DNA of 64,000 nucleotides, from contig SCFE01000063.1 of NCBI GenBank assembly GCA_004352715.1, forward strand, positions 571,372 to 635,371, given 5' to 3'. This DNA comes from Hofstenia miamia. Its lineage: Eukaryota; Xenacoelomorpha; Acoela. A program made the position numbers and the translations under genes. Each line of letters starts with the position of its first letter. Positions within the stretch are counted from its first letter, which is position 1. Below the pieces are notes generated by a model. It saw only the letters and a program-made list of their open reading frames with translations, made no database searches and had not been told where the DNA came from. Positions 22,605 to 34,552 of this stretch are shown piece by piece.

Positions 22605-23541
22605 CCTTTACATGCTGGTTAGATTGTTTTGATTTTTTAATATAAAGAGCTTCATTTCTAGTCTTTCGAAAAATGTATTTTAAAACTTCATTAGTGAAGG
22701 TCGCGAGTTCAAGTTGGTAATCAAACATCAAGTGATGTTTGGTAGGTATTCCTTTCTTAAATTCAATAACATTAGCATTGATTGCTTAATGCTATATCTA
22801 TATAGGCCTATTACACACTTTAATGAATTACAAATGTAACTTGTAGAATTTATATTTTCATACTTCGAAAACAGTTGGTTATTGAATGGTGATTTTACGA
22901 TTATATTGATAGCATATTCGTAGACATTCGAAAGCCGACTCGACTAGAATTTTAAGAGATTGACCCGAAGCAAAAATATCCCGACTAGCAGAGCACTAGA
23001 AAATATCGCTGGCATAGAATGCAAATGTCTCAACTTCACATTATTGATTTGAGTTATAACGGATTGAAATTTGGACTCTTTATAATAGTTATTCACTATA
23101 TATCAATTACTTTTAAACTTTAAAGGCACAAGCAATATGGTACAACGATTTTAATAAAGAAATTTCAAGTTGTGTGAAAAAATATCTTTTGAGATATTAG
23201 CACTATTAACTTTCAGTTAGGACAACAGTTCTAAAATATTTTTTTACTTCTAGAATGAAAATTTCTTAAATGCTATGCAAGACAAGAAAAGGTTCAGCAT
23301 CAAGGGAACTTTGCAATTTATTTTAATTTTATAACATTTACTAAATTCTAAAACAATGTAAGCAGTTCTTTAAGCAAAATTTAATATTAATACATGTATC
23401 CAGACATCATTAGCCTTACTATTTTTAATATGCGAACACTTGTCAATTAAAAACTAATATACCACGTAATCTATTTAGATTGATATCCTATTGTTTAATT
23501 AGTAATTCAATAATGTTCCATAAATTATTTTATGGTCGTTT
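22605..23541. other. Unassigned sequence
   Basis: AT-rich sequence; nothing recognised. Confidence 0.4.
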
Positions 23542-23685
23542 AGGCTACGGTTAGACTATGTGATTGGTCACGTGTGATCTATCACATTTTGGAAGAATCG
23601 AACGTCTAAATACCCGAGATAATTAGCGATGTGACGTGATTTTGTGACAGCTCCTGCTATCAATCACATAGTCTGATCGTAGCCT
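23542..23685. mobile_element. 144-bp MITE, copy 1
   Basis: Ends are 25-bp inverted repeats with two mismatches (23542-23566 and 23661-23685, starting AGGCTACGGTTAGACTATGT). The interior (GTGATCT.TCACATTTTGG and GCGATGTGACGTGATTT) is shared with 47633-47770. Confidence 0.85.
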
Positions 23686-24223
23686 TAAGATTTATGTTGG
23701 TTAAGTACAAAACGTGAAATTTCTGTAAGGTTAGAGCAAACAGGTTAGCTGAGACAGGCGTCAAAGGCGCTGCTAGGGACGTTCTGGAAGGCACCCCTCC
23801 CCATTTTGCGACCCCAACCATCGTAGAGAGTAAATGAATTGAAAATCAGATTCTACGTGTCCCAAATAGGCTAAAAGCACCCAAAACGGAAAATCGTCCT
23901 ATATCTAGGAAACACTCAAAATATTCAATGGCGAGGAACCTTAAGCGATTTTACACTCGAAGGTTGACTTCCTGAATTAAAATGTGGACACTTCGTATTA
24001 AAATGCTCTAGTCCTTCAATCAAAGACTGGTATTAAAATGCTAAAAATGGAAAACAAATTACATGTATATTCTATACTAAAATATTTTACATTAAACTTG
24101 AGGAAGCTTGCATACAAAACAGTAGACTTAAATCAGAATATTCAACAAAATGCAACCGCCGTAATGTGACCAGCATAAAAATGCCATGTTCTGATGTGTC
24201 ACTTTTAATATCAATAGTATTAA

Positions 24224-25069
24224 AAACAAGTGTTGACTTAAATTGGTAAGTTTAGTTTATGGCGTAGGGGGCACCTAAAAGTATATATTACGCACAACAT
24301 GTTGAAAATGAATCACATTGGAGACTCAAACATAGAGAAAGTATTCTATTAACCATTGGAAAGTTGAAGGAATGCTTTATGACAGAAGAATAATTGGTCT
24401 TATTTAATAAAACAAGTTTCTATTTATAAAACTTCTATGTAACTTTGCATAGATAACATAAACAGTGATTGCTTATTGATAAATTAGTTTAAGTAGTTCG
24501 CCTACAGCAGAAAACAGCCATAAATTATAAGGGTGAAGTGGTTCAGTGATTAATCAGATAAAGTTTGGAATTGAAGTCAAAGTGACACTTATATAATAGC
24601 ATTGAGGGATTAAGTTCAATCTTGAATAGTGAGAAGAGGAGATGACGCGCCAATACACCACCAGCGTCATTTACAAAGCTAAGAATTTGAAAAACGAATA
24701 ATGTTTTAGCAGAAATATACTTTCTGAAAGAGGATCTAAAAGTGCTCAAATAAAATGTAAATCAACCGCTAAGAACTATGCATATTCACAGGTCCGTGGC
24801 ATGCATTTTACAGTTAGGGGGCCATGGCTCCACAAAGTTCAATAAATTAATCATAGTTTTACTCATATGAAATAGTTTCGCAATTTTTCATTGAGTTTTT
24901 TAATAGAATGGCATTAGTATTTGATATATTTTCAATAAATTATAATCACTCCAACTTAGTTACAGAATATAAGAATTAATATTATAGAGTTTTGTATCCA
25001 TGACGGGGGTAGGAGGGGGCCAAGTGACCCAAACGGAACGGCCATGCGGCCCCTTAGCCAGTCTCACTA
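24224..25069. repeat. 846-bp duplicated segment, copy A
   Basis: It matches 26144-26977 at an offset of about 1920 bp, with a few substitutions and two small indels (for example TTTTTTAATA present here near 24898 and absent in copy B). It has no recognisable coding content. Confidence 0.95.
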
Positions 25070-25326
25070 CCCTAGTAAATACGTTTGGAAAATTTGGCAA
25101 ATATTTGCCAAATATTTGGATAAAAATGCATAATTTTTGTAAATGGAAATATTCCAAATATTTGGCAAATGTTTGCCAAATAATTGCCAAATTTTCCAAA
25201 TTTGTACAATTTGTACATCCATTATTTTACAGCTTATTTGAATAAATAAAAGTGTGCGTAATATATAATAAACTATTTCAAACATTTTTGAAACCAATAT
25301 AACGAAAATTTCAACTTTTTATTGAC

Positions 25327-25513
25327 TACTATTATAAACAATTAAAATATTTATATATCTAAGAATAATTTATGCAACATTTAAGTACGCAATTAGTACT
25401 AGTTATGGACTAGCGTTATCACCTGTGTTCATTTACTTTTTTATGTTCATACCAGAAATAATTTTTAAATCTACCATACTTATAGATGTTTAAATTATAA
25501 TTCATAATTGCCA
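25327..25513. repeat. 187-bp repeat left of a single N
   Basis: Repeated at 25515-25701 with one visible difference. The N at 25514 separates the two, which suggests an unmerged contig overlap. Confidence 0.9.
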
Positions 25514-25514
25514 N

Positions 25515-25701
25515 TACTATTATAAACAATTAAAATATTTATATATCTAAGAATAATTTATGCAACATTTAAGTACGCAATTAGTACTAGCTATGGACTA
25601 GCGTTATCACCTGTGTTCATTTACTTTTTTATGTTCATACCAGAAATAATTTTTAAATCTACCATACTTATAGATGTTTAAATTATAATTCATAATTGCC
25701 A
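25515..25701. repeat. 187-bp repeat right of a single N
   Basis: Partner of 25327-25513. Confidence 0.9.
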
Positions 25702-26143
25702 TAATTTTGAGTGAATTGTTATGAAATATAAACAAGCTTATTTGATATATTATCAATGTTGACTTAGTTTGTCATTTTGATGTTGACTGACATGCCAATG
25801 CATAAATGCAATTGGTTGGCAGTTGATTGATGTAGTTTAGACCATGACTTGTTGTTGGGTCTCTACATCTCTGTATACACTCAAATGTATACTTTGTAGG
25901 CAGTGTAATCTGCTGCTGTAATGAATAAATAACTAATGAAATTCTAATGCTTTGAATAAATGTATGATTGTAATTGTTTAATATATTTAATGTGCTCTAA
26001 AAAATTGACTTAGCCCAAAATTTGGAAAGTTTGCCAAATATTTGGCAAATTCTTGGAAAGTTTGCAAATTATTTGGAAAATTTGCCAAATATTTGGAAAG
26101 TTTGCATAAAATTTGGAAAATTTGCCAAATTTTTGGCAAATAN

Positions 26144-26977
26144 AAACAAGTGTTGACTTAAATTGGTAAGTTTAGTTTATGGCGTAGGGGGCACCTAAAA
26201 GTATATATTACGCACAACATGTTGAAAATGAATCACATTGGAGACTCAAACATAGAGAAAGTATTCTATTAACCATTGGAAAGTTGAAGGAATGCTTTAT
26301 GACAGAAGAATAATTGGTCTTATTTAATAAAACAAGTTTCTATTTATAAAACTTCTATGTAACTTTGCATAGATAACATAAACAGTGATTGCTTATTGAT
26401 AAATTAGTTTAAGTAGTTCGCCTACAGCAGAAAACAGCCATAAATTATAAGGGTGAAGTGGTTCAGTGATTAATCAGATAAAGTTTGGAATTGAAGTCAA
26501 AGTGACACTTATATAATAGCATTGAGGGATTAAGTTCAATCTTGAATAGTGAGAAGAGGAGATGACGCGCCAATACACCACCAGCGTCATTTACAAAGCT
26601 AAGAATTTGAAAAACGAATAATGTTTTAGCAGAAATATACTTTCTGAAAGAGGATCTAAAAGTGCTCAAATAAAATGTAAATCAACCGCTAAGAACTATG
26701 CATATTCACAGGTCCGTGGCATGCATTTTACAGTTAGGGGTCATGGCTCCACAAAGTTCAATAAATTAATCATAGTTTTACTCATATGAAATAGTTTCGC
26801 AATTTTTCATTGAGAATGGCATTAGTATTTGATATATTTTCAATAAATTATAATCACTCCAACTTAGTTACAGAATATAAGAATTAATATTATAGAGTTT
26901 TGTATCCATGACGGGGGTAGGAGGGGGCCAAGTGACCCAAAGGGAACGGCCATGCAGCCCCTTAGCCAGTCTCACTA
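26144..26977. repeat. 834-bp duplicated segment, copy B
   Basis: Partner of 24224-25069. It begins directly after the N at 26143 and continues into TATACAAAC instead of the insertion found after copy A. Confidence 0.95.
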
Positions 26978-27271
26978 TATACAAACTATTCACAGTCATA
27001 TGATTAAAAACAAAGAAAACTGTAAAATCAGCAATCACAAGATTCTATTGAATAAAAACAATAAAGTAATTAAAATCTAGAAACATTCAAAATCCTATGA
27101 GAAAGAGACTAATCATATCAGACGATTTCCTAAACAGACAATTTTTTTACATAAAATACATAATTAACAGATATTTTCAATGTATATAGAATCTAAAAAT
27201 ATCTTATGTAAACCATAGGCACTTTCGCAATTATTTTAGGGGGATAACGCAAAAGTACAAAACCATTTTCA

Positions 27272-27313
<42 letters not shown>

Positions 27314-28689
27314 TTGTTAAATTTGATTTGATATTACGTAAATATTGGTTTTAGCAGTTGTAAAAAGGTTGGAATTTAGCCCTCTGCTGGTTAGCCAAAT
27401 AATAAATATACATAAAAATTATACCTCAAAGCATAAAAAACAATGTTTTAACGACCCCTAATAAAGGGTACCAAGTATCATTAAGAAAGCATCACAATTT
27501 TTTGAATAGTAAAAGAGTCAAAATCCCTTGCTAAAATACAGCAAGTTGATGATGGAAATCGATAACAACCACTGAACTTACTGATTGCACACATGATACG
27601 AACTCGTGCACTTTATTATTTCTGGAGGCGCCTAATTGGATTGGGAATAAATATTTAACTAGTGTTTGTTTAAGTGGACAGTCAGTTCGCTGGTACCACG
27701 AGGATCGATAATCAATCAATCAATCAAATTGATAAACTTTGACGTTTTAACCACTCTAGATAAATAAATGTAATAATCAAATTTAATAACATTTACAAAT
27801 TAATTACAGTTCATGACAAGTGTGTATATACATGAAAAGTACAGAAGGCGCGCAAAAGCAAAATGTTTATATGTTTCGACATCAAAATAAAAAAGTAGTT
27901 GCACAATAACAGTAGATAAGGTATGAAATCGCAATGTGTGATATTTAGAAAATACAATGTTTACTGAAAGGAGTAAAAGCACCAAAAATATTTTGGATTG
28001 GTGACCTTATATGACGTTGAATGAAATGTTATAAAAACACTGAAAAAACCGGAAATCATGCTAAACACCTGTAATGAAAATAACTATTTGAAGTCTGACA
28101 CTGGTAAATCTATTGGATTAAGGTTAAAAGTATTACAAATTTCATCAATTTATTGTACTTATAATTTAGCTTTCTTTCATTAAAGATGAAAGCGATTCAG
28201 TATATGACGAACTGATCCAAATACAAAGGTTCGATAAACAGATTCGAACAAAGGCCAACGTCGATTTTTTAGAAAACAAACGTTCACTGAATACTGCAAA
28301 ACAATAAATGAGTTTTGAAAAATTGATATTCTCTAAATCATCGTAAAATTATCGAAACATTATTGGATTGTGATTCAGATATAGAAAATTCATATCATAC
28401 TTTAAATTAGCTACAAAACAAAAATTCAATTTTCTCAAAAAACCTCCTCCAAATCCCAACACGCTTCCAATTCCAACCTAATTATGAATTGAATGCAAGA
28501 AATACGAGGAAAAAATTAAAAAACAGACGATCTAAAGAAGTTTCACGCGGTGTTTTTCCTTCTTACAGTACAAAAAAGCTATTCAGTCTAGTGAATTTAA
28601 AGATAAAAAATCGTGAATAAGGAAGAATTAAATTTCGTGACTAAAAATTTATAGTAAAACGAAAATAATGACGATAAGAATCTACTAAT
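26978..28689. other. Unassigned sequence with a TA microsatellite
   Basis: A TA run occupies about 27276-27309. No gene or transposon was recognised elsewhere in this stretch. Confidence 0.4.
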
Positions 28690-29130
28690 GAATGGAATAT
28701 TAAGAAAAGAAGGCATTAGATCCCTCACCGCGGCCGGAGGTTTGAAATGACAAAATCTTAATTTAAGTCATTCTACATTCTGGTGGATTAAGCAAAAGTG
28801 TCAACCGGAGAGCTCACCAATTACATGAACACACGTGTCTAACAGACGTGGTGTTTAATAGTGCAATAGGCAGTGATGTAAATAAAAGACCCGTAGTGTT
28901 TATTTGGTTAAATAATCACTGATTATTTTAACTTTCCGCGCCAAATGATAACAATTTATGGGACGGATTTGAACGCAAAGTGACGGGACGTTTACGAGTG
29001 AAATTAAGCCGCGGGAGCGACGTATCGACCGGGAAACCATGGGAGTTGTAAACAAAACAAGGTGATATGCCGGCGGCCACACCTTTAACAAAGTTGGTAT
29101 TAATAAACACACAACATTAGCACATTAACA
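28690..29130. promoter_or_regulatory. Less AT-rich, ORF-free island with an E2F-type palindrome
   Basis: This stretch is clearly richer in G, C and CpG than its surroundings and holds no credible frame or transposon motif. It contains TTTCCGCGCCAAA (28933-28945), a close match to a double E2F site, TTTATGG next to it, and GTAAACAAAAC (forkhead-like) near 29047. I infer a candidate enhancer or a distal promoter; conservation data would decide. Confidence 0.3.
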
Positions 29131-31351
29131 AGTCAACAAATTTGACAATTTTTGATACCAGTTCACACTTAATTGCTTAATATCCAGCAACCGCGTCTGA
29201 AGTAACAATATTTAGACGTAATCCGAAAGCTCTGAATAAATAATTAGTTTGATCTCCTGAGTTTATCTGCTTCCCACAGTGTCCCGTACATGCAATAATA
29301 AAACAAAACTACAAGTGTAAATTTGAATTTATATGTGAAATCAATATTTACGCTAATGCTGTGTGTTTGAAGGATTAGGAAATAAACAATAAACCCTCAG
29401 AAATGAATTAAAAAGGTATGAATAAATTGGATCAAAGTGGGCCACGCCAGAAACATTGTCACTTTGGGAATTCTGCATGAATGACGATGAAACAGAGACT
29501 AAAGCCTAATAATAAAATAATATTTTTTATTTTCATAGAATTTTATTTGCATGCTGTAAGAGCACATTAACTCAAATTAAAATAGAGAAATTTTGTCACT
29601 AATATAGATAAATTACATGATAATTCCGCTTAACAAAAAGTTTATTCATTCATACGAACCCTCCCAAGAATTATTTAAAATCTGTGATATTTCTTAAAAA
29701 AATTTAAACGCTCATAACTCATGAACTAATAAAAAATCTCTCGAACTCTGACATTGTGCACGGTGTCAACAGGGATAAGTTGTATGCTGCAATTTGACAA
29801 ATAAGTATAAGTATATAATTAATTTTGCAATAATATTAATAATCTTTAACAAAATCAACTGATTAAGAAAAAATATAACAAAATAACAACACTCTTAGAT
29901 ATTTTTCCTAATATACATAGTCGCCAGTGGGGAATCGGTTTCTGAGTCTCTGGCCATGATCAATTCTAGAAGGATATTATGTGAAATATGCTTTGAATAC
30001 CTCGTCTTCGGGTACGACCCCTTGAAACTAAAAAAACCAATTTGATTTAGGAAAGTTGTTAGAAATTTTGAAAAATGTAAAAATTTTACGTTTTGAAAAT
30101 GAACAATTTACATTAAACACGAGTAATTTAAATTACCACCACGAGACTAGGAAATTTTGGCTATTATAATTTGATATGAAAGGGAATTATTTTAATACTC
30201 GACTGATTCGATATTTTTCGATATATCGAGGGCATCTTATCTGCAACTTAATGAATTGTGCGCTGTGAGCTTTAACTCCATCGCGAGTGGTCTATCACTT
30301 TCAGATGATAATCAGAATCGGCAATTTCCACTTAAAATAAAAGCAAAGGTATCAAATTCATGGAAAAATCTGGAATGAATTATAGTAAGCGTAACATCAG
30401 CGGCCCCCGCGAGAATCAAGATTAGATTGCATTTCACATCCGGTGATTTGACAAAGCTCAGTAAGGATCGAATTACAACACGAGACAAGTCGCTGACAAA
30501 GTACAGCGAAGTTATCAAATTAAAAGATTCATTGAATTGCCACGCATTTATGCCAATAATTAAGCATAATAAAAACAAAAATGTAACTTTATATTCTTTC
30601 TGAATTTGGGGTTTTAGGCGAGGGACAGCCGCCCGCTTCTTCTCCAAAACTATACAAACATATATGAGATTGCTTATCTTTTATGTGAATTTTGTTATAA
30701 ATTTTTTAGTGATTTGTAAAAGACAAAAACCATGTTTTTTAAAAAAAATTCAACTCCCGTTTGAATAAATGACGTCTTAAAAAGAGCTCTTATGTGTATA
30801 AATATATACCTTAAAGTTTTGATGTAAAACCAAATTTGCAAATAAACGTTTTATACAAATGTAAGGAAAAAAATTTTACCCACCTATTTTCAAAATTTTC
30901 TAGGAGCGCGCCAGTAATTTTCATAGTAAAAATTAAAAATTACAAAAATAGCATATCGTGAAGATGAATGCGGCTATGTTAATGTAGTAAAAATAGCAGT
31001 TCAATTCAACAATTCAATTTTGCACATTTTCTACATTGGAAGATATTTTACTATGAACGTAAGCAAGTATTTCGCATATTACAGATAATTTAATACATGT
31101 TTGTAGTTATCTCAGTAATATTAAATTGATTATTTAATATATATATATATATATANNNNNNNNNNNNNNNNNNNNNNNNNNNNNNNNNNNNNNNNNNNNN
31201 NNNNNNNNNNNNNNNNNNNNNNNNNNNNNNNNNNNNNNNNNNNNNNNNNNNNNNNNNNNNNNNNNNNNNNNNNNNNNNNNNNNNNNNNNNNNNNNNNNNN
31301 NNNNNNNNNNNNNNNNNNNNNNNNNNNNNNNNNNNNNNNNNNNNATATATA

Positions 31352-31389
<38 letters not shown>

Positions 31390-33182
31390 AGCTGCATTCT
31401 TCAATTTTCCATAGTATTTAGCACACGGTTTTCTCCCAAATCATTCTTATGGATTTTATACCTAAATAAAAAATGCCAATGATAATTAAGTTTTTCTTGT
31501 ACGTCGGAAGTATCGCAAATTTTTTTTGATCAAAATCCTACTTAAGCATAGATGCATCAAACTGATTTTCGAAAATAACAATCTGAGATGAAAGAAACGT
31601 GAAATAAAAGAAATTAGCTGTCAAAACAGTTGTAATCGAAATTAATTAATAATACAGGTTTATATAACAGGCGTGAAAGCCACTCTATTCAATTCAAGCT
31701 GAAAATGGAGATGTCGATCGATAAAACAAACCAATGACCTCATCGATTGGAAAGATAAAAGGAAAAAACAGCTGCAGAAGAGTTGAACTGCTGTTATGGG
31801 GAATGTCTAAGCATAACGCTTAATTTCCAGCTGCAATTATCACCTAATGCAGCACATAAGTAGAGATGAAGACACACTAGAAATGATTTAAAAAATTACG
31901 TAATGCACTGAACACTTTAGTCTTGAATTACAGTAAACAATTTATTATCCATTTAAAAAATGTGTCATGCACACTCAAATTGGGGAGAGAATTTTAGAAA
32001 AATTAACTGGAATGCAATAAATTAATTAACGTGAGCATTCAATAAAAAAACATATTTTGCAGTCAGAAATTACAAATATAACGATGTTGTACGACAATGA
32101 GGTACTAGCCTGAAATTTTTGTTTTTGGCTAAGGAACATCTCTGGTTTCTAAACAATTAGTCATACCTATGAGGTTAATCACCTTAAAAATTTGAAAGTA
32201 ATAACTTTATGGGTGATAATTCAAAAGTTGAAAAGCAATTCGTAATGAAAAAATAATTCATGGTTACCTTTGATGAACCATTTTTCAATAACAATGGCAA
32301 TTAATATAATTACGTAAAAGATTAATAGTGTATTAATGAATAAAAAAGCGGTTGTCAAGTTGCGTCGTTAAAGCCATGACCCTGATTCGTTGGAGAGGCA
32401 TTAGAATGATGATATATTTTCATTAAGAAACTGTTCTGCAAGGCTGATTTTGTATAGAGTTTACGAAAATAAATCAATAAAAGTCGCGCAAAGCGGAAAT
32501 TACGGTTGACAAATGAGCGTAGAAAGTACTTTCGCATTGTGACGCTTTTCCTGCTCACAGCATGACTCTCTGCAATTATTGTGATAAACTCGGGCAAAGA
32601 GAATGGATTTTAAATTAAAAACCTTGAATGGGGGCAATTTAATTCATTCACAATTTGGTAGCTCCAAATATCCACTGTTAATGTTCAGTGAAGCGTACGC
32701 AACTGCGGCAACTGAGATTACCCGCCGGTCAGCCAACAAAGGAGGCTAAATAAATGGTTACCTAATTAGAAATCAGCATAACTGGTCGCCCATCTGTCGG
32801 CAATCCTAAAATTCTTGATAATGACGAATTTTAATCTCAGCCTTCACTTACGCTTAGTAAGATAACATATCTAAAAGATTATGCCATAAAACAGCGATTC
32901 TCACATCATTATTCAAATTAAAACCAAAATGAATGAATCAAATTTATATTAACTAAATTAATTTTTGATATACACATATGTCTATAGGAAATCCACATTA
33001 TTTTTTCTGTTTTCGAGCATTTCTAAAATAATACAGAACATTCTGGAGAAAAACTACAAGTACACTAACCTATTTATTAAAGCGATATTTTTGTTTTATT
33101 AATTTTATCACCAATACTAGTATATCATAAGCCATTAGTAGTGTGGTGAGAATGGGTCAAGTAGTAGTATATAATGTGTTCT
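29131..33182. other. Gene-free stretch with compositional islands and a gap
   Basis: No coding frame or transposon was recognised. Islands of higher complexity lie at about 30190-30640, 31660-31870 and 32500-32860; they lack repeats and may be conserved non-coding elements. A TA microsatellite flanks the gap at 31156-31344. Confidence 0.35.
31137..31384. repeat. (TA)n microsatellite around a run of Ns
   Basis: TA repeats border both sides of 189 Ns (31156-31344), so the gap was probably caused by the repeat itself. Confidence 0.9.
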
Positions 33183-33232
33183 ACCATGGATTTCTACTAT
33201 ATATATATGTATGTATAGTAGAAATCCATGGT
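33183..33232. repeat. Perfect palindrome with 19-bp arms
   Basis: ACCATGGATTTCTACTATA (33183-33201) is exactly inverted at 33214-33232 around a 12-base AT-rich centre. It would form a strong hairpin. Possible foldback remnant; no target duplication was seen. Confidence 0.85.
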
Positions 33233-34390
33233 TCTACGTTGTTAAAATATGTTCTTAAAAACATAATTTTGACCAAAAAATTATTATTTTTCTTCAATGT
33301 ACAATACACGAACACAAGTTTACATTTTCGTTCTGTGGTCTATCAGGACAGCCCCAAATTTACTGAATGATCTCTCTGCATCGCAATTTTGGATTGGACA
33401 ATTCTGGGCTAGTGCTAAATCTCCTGGAACCAATTTATCAAATGAAATATGTCTAGAGGTGAACTATGTGCTAAAACATGGTTTTGTCCGCAAAACAGGT
33501 GAAATATGTGCTCAAGTATATGTTATCAAAATCAAGCCAAATATGTGCACAAATATTGAATATTTGTACACATAAAATTGGCGGCTCTAGCTATGAGTAT
33601 GAATCTATCTTTCTTCAATTTTTTTGAGGATTAAACATTTACCTGAAATAGGACATATCAAGACTATTTGCTGCTAAAATGGGCCAATATACCATTATGC
33701 AATTACTTTGAAAATGTTGCTGCTCGAGATTGATTGATACCTGTCAATTAAGTGATAAAAAATAAACTAGTCCAGCAATAAACTAATTGATATTCACAAA
33801 AAATTAGAGGTATATATCTTTGCAAACTCAATTTTTCAACTTTTTTGTATTTCGAAAGTGGAGAAGTTTCGAATATCTAAAAAATATTTAAAACTCAGAA
33901 ACACTAATACACAGATAATTGATATTTCGGCATATATCGGCATATCACAATGCAGATGTCAAAGAGAACAAATTAAAAATGAATTTAAATTGACCTTCTC
34001 TTTGAAAGCAAATTTGTCTTGATTAAAGAAGTGCGCTGTGTACTTTCATATGAGATAATCGCAGTCTAAACAAATGGTTTACTAAACGATGTTGTAAATA
34101 CAATAGAAAAGAATAGTAGTTCATTACTATATATGAACACTCCAAGAACAGCTAGTAGTACTACAGAAAAGGGGGGAGAACCCTGGTTGCCCCATTCTTT
34201 ATTAAAAGTATCCTGAAAAACAAATTCGAATCTACAATTACATTTTCTGTTCTTCATCTTAATTTGTTTCTATTTGTGTTTGTAATTTGAATTGTCCAAG
34301 TTTGACTTTACATTTTATGCCATTATAATTCGTTTTACTTCAGTAGGTAAATCATTCCAAAGTTCAATTGTCGAGGTAAAATCTAAATGT
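33233..34390. other. Unassigned sequence
   Basis: Plus-strand frames at 33143-33370 and 33297-33575 are unlike known proteins. Nothing else was seen. Confidence 0.4.
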
Positions 34391-34552
34391 TTAAAGGTGT
34401 GTTCAGACTATCGACTTTTATCAGCTGATAAATTATCAGATGACAGTAATCTGGCTGTTTTGCCAAAAAATCGGATGGAGCGTTCACACTACCGACTTTT
34501 ATCACCGATTTCTTAACAGATGATAAAAATCGATAGTGGGAACACACCTTAA
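34391..34552. mobile_element. MITE flanked by TTAA (piggyBac-like)
   Basis: TTAA occurs at 34391-34394 and 34549-34552. Between them are inverted repeats of about 30 bp beginning AGGTGTGTTC on the left and, read inward, GGTGTGTTCC on the right, both followed by an ACTATCGA(C/T)TTTTATCA-type stretch. A second half-copy of the arm (near 34480-34510) lies inside. TTAA target sites are the hallmark of piggyBac elements. There is no coding capacity. Confidence 0.75.

Larger units (their letters stand above)
25070..26142. mobile_element. Insertion with TTTGCCAAA-rich ends
   Basis: Both ends carry many copies, in both orientations, of TTTGCCAAA / TTTGGCAAA (25083-25205 and 26019-26142). The sequence begins exactly where copies A and B of the flanking duplication stop matching, so it looks like an insertion present in one haplotype only. 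The middle contains a 187-bp repeat split by an N. No transposase frame was seen; a non-autonomous DNA element with subterminal repeats is the best guess. Confidence 0.5.

Noticed and set aside
24543-24749. 68-codon minus-strand frame found identically at 26463-26669
   Set aside because: Identity comes from the duplicated segment, not from selection; no homology was recognised.
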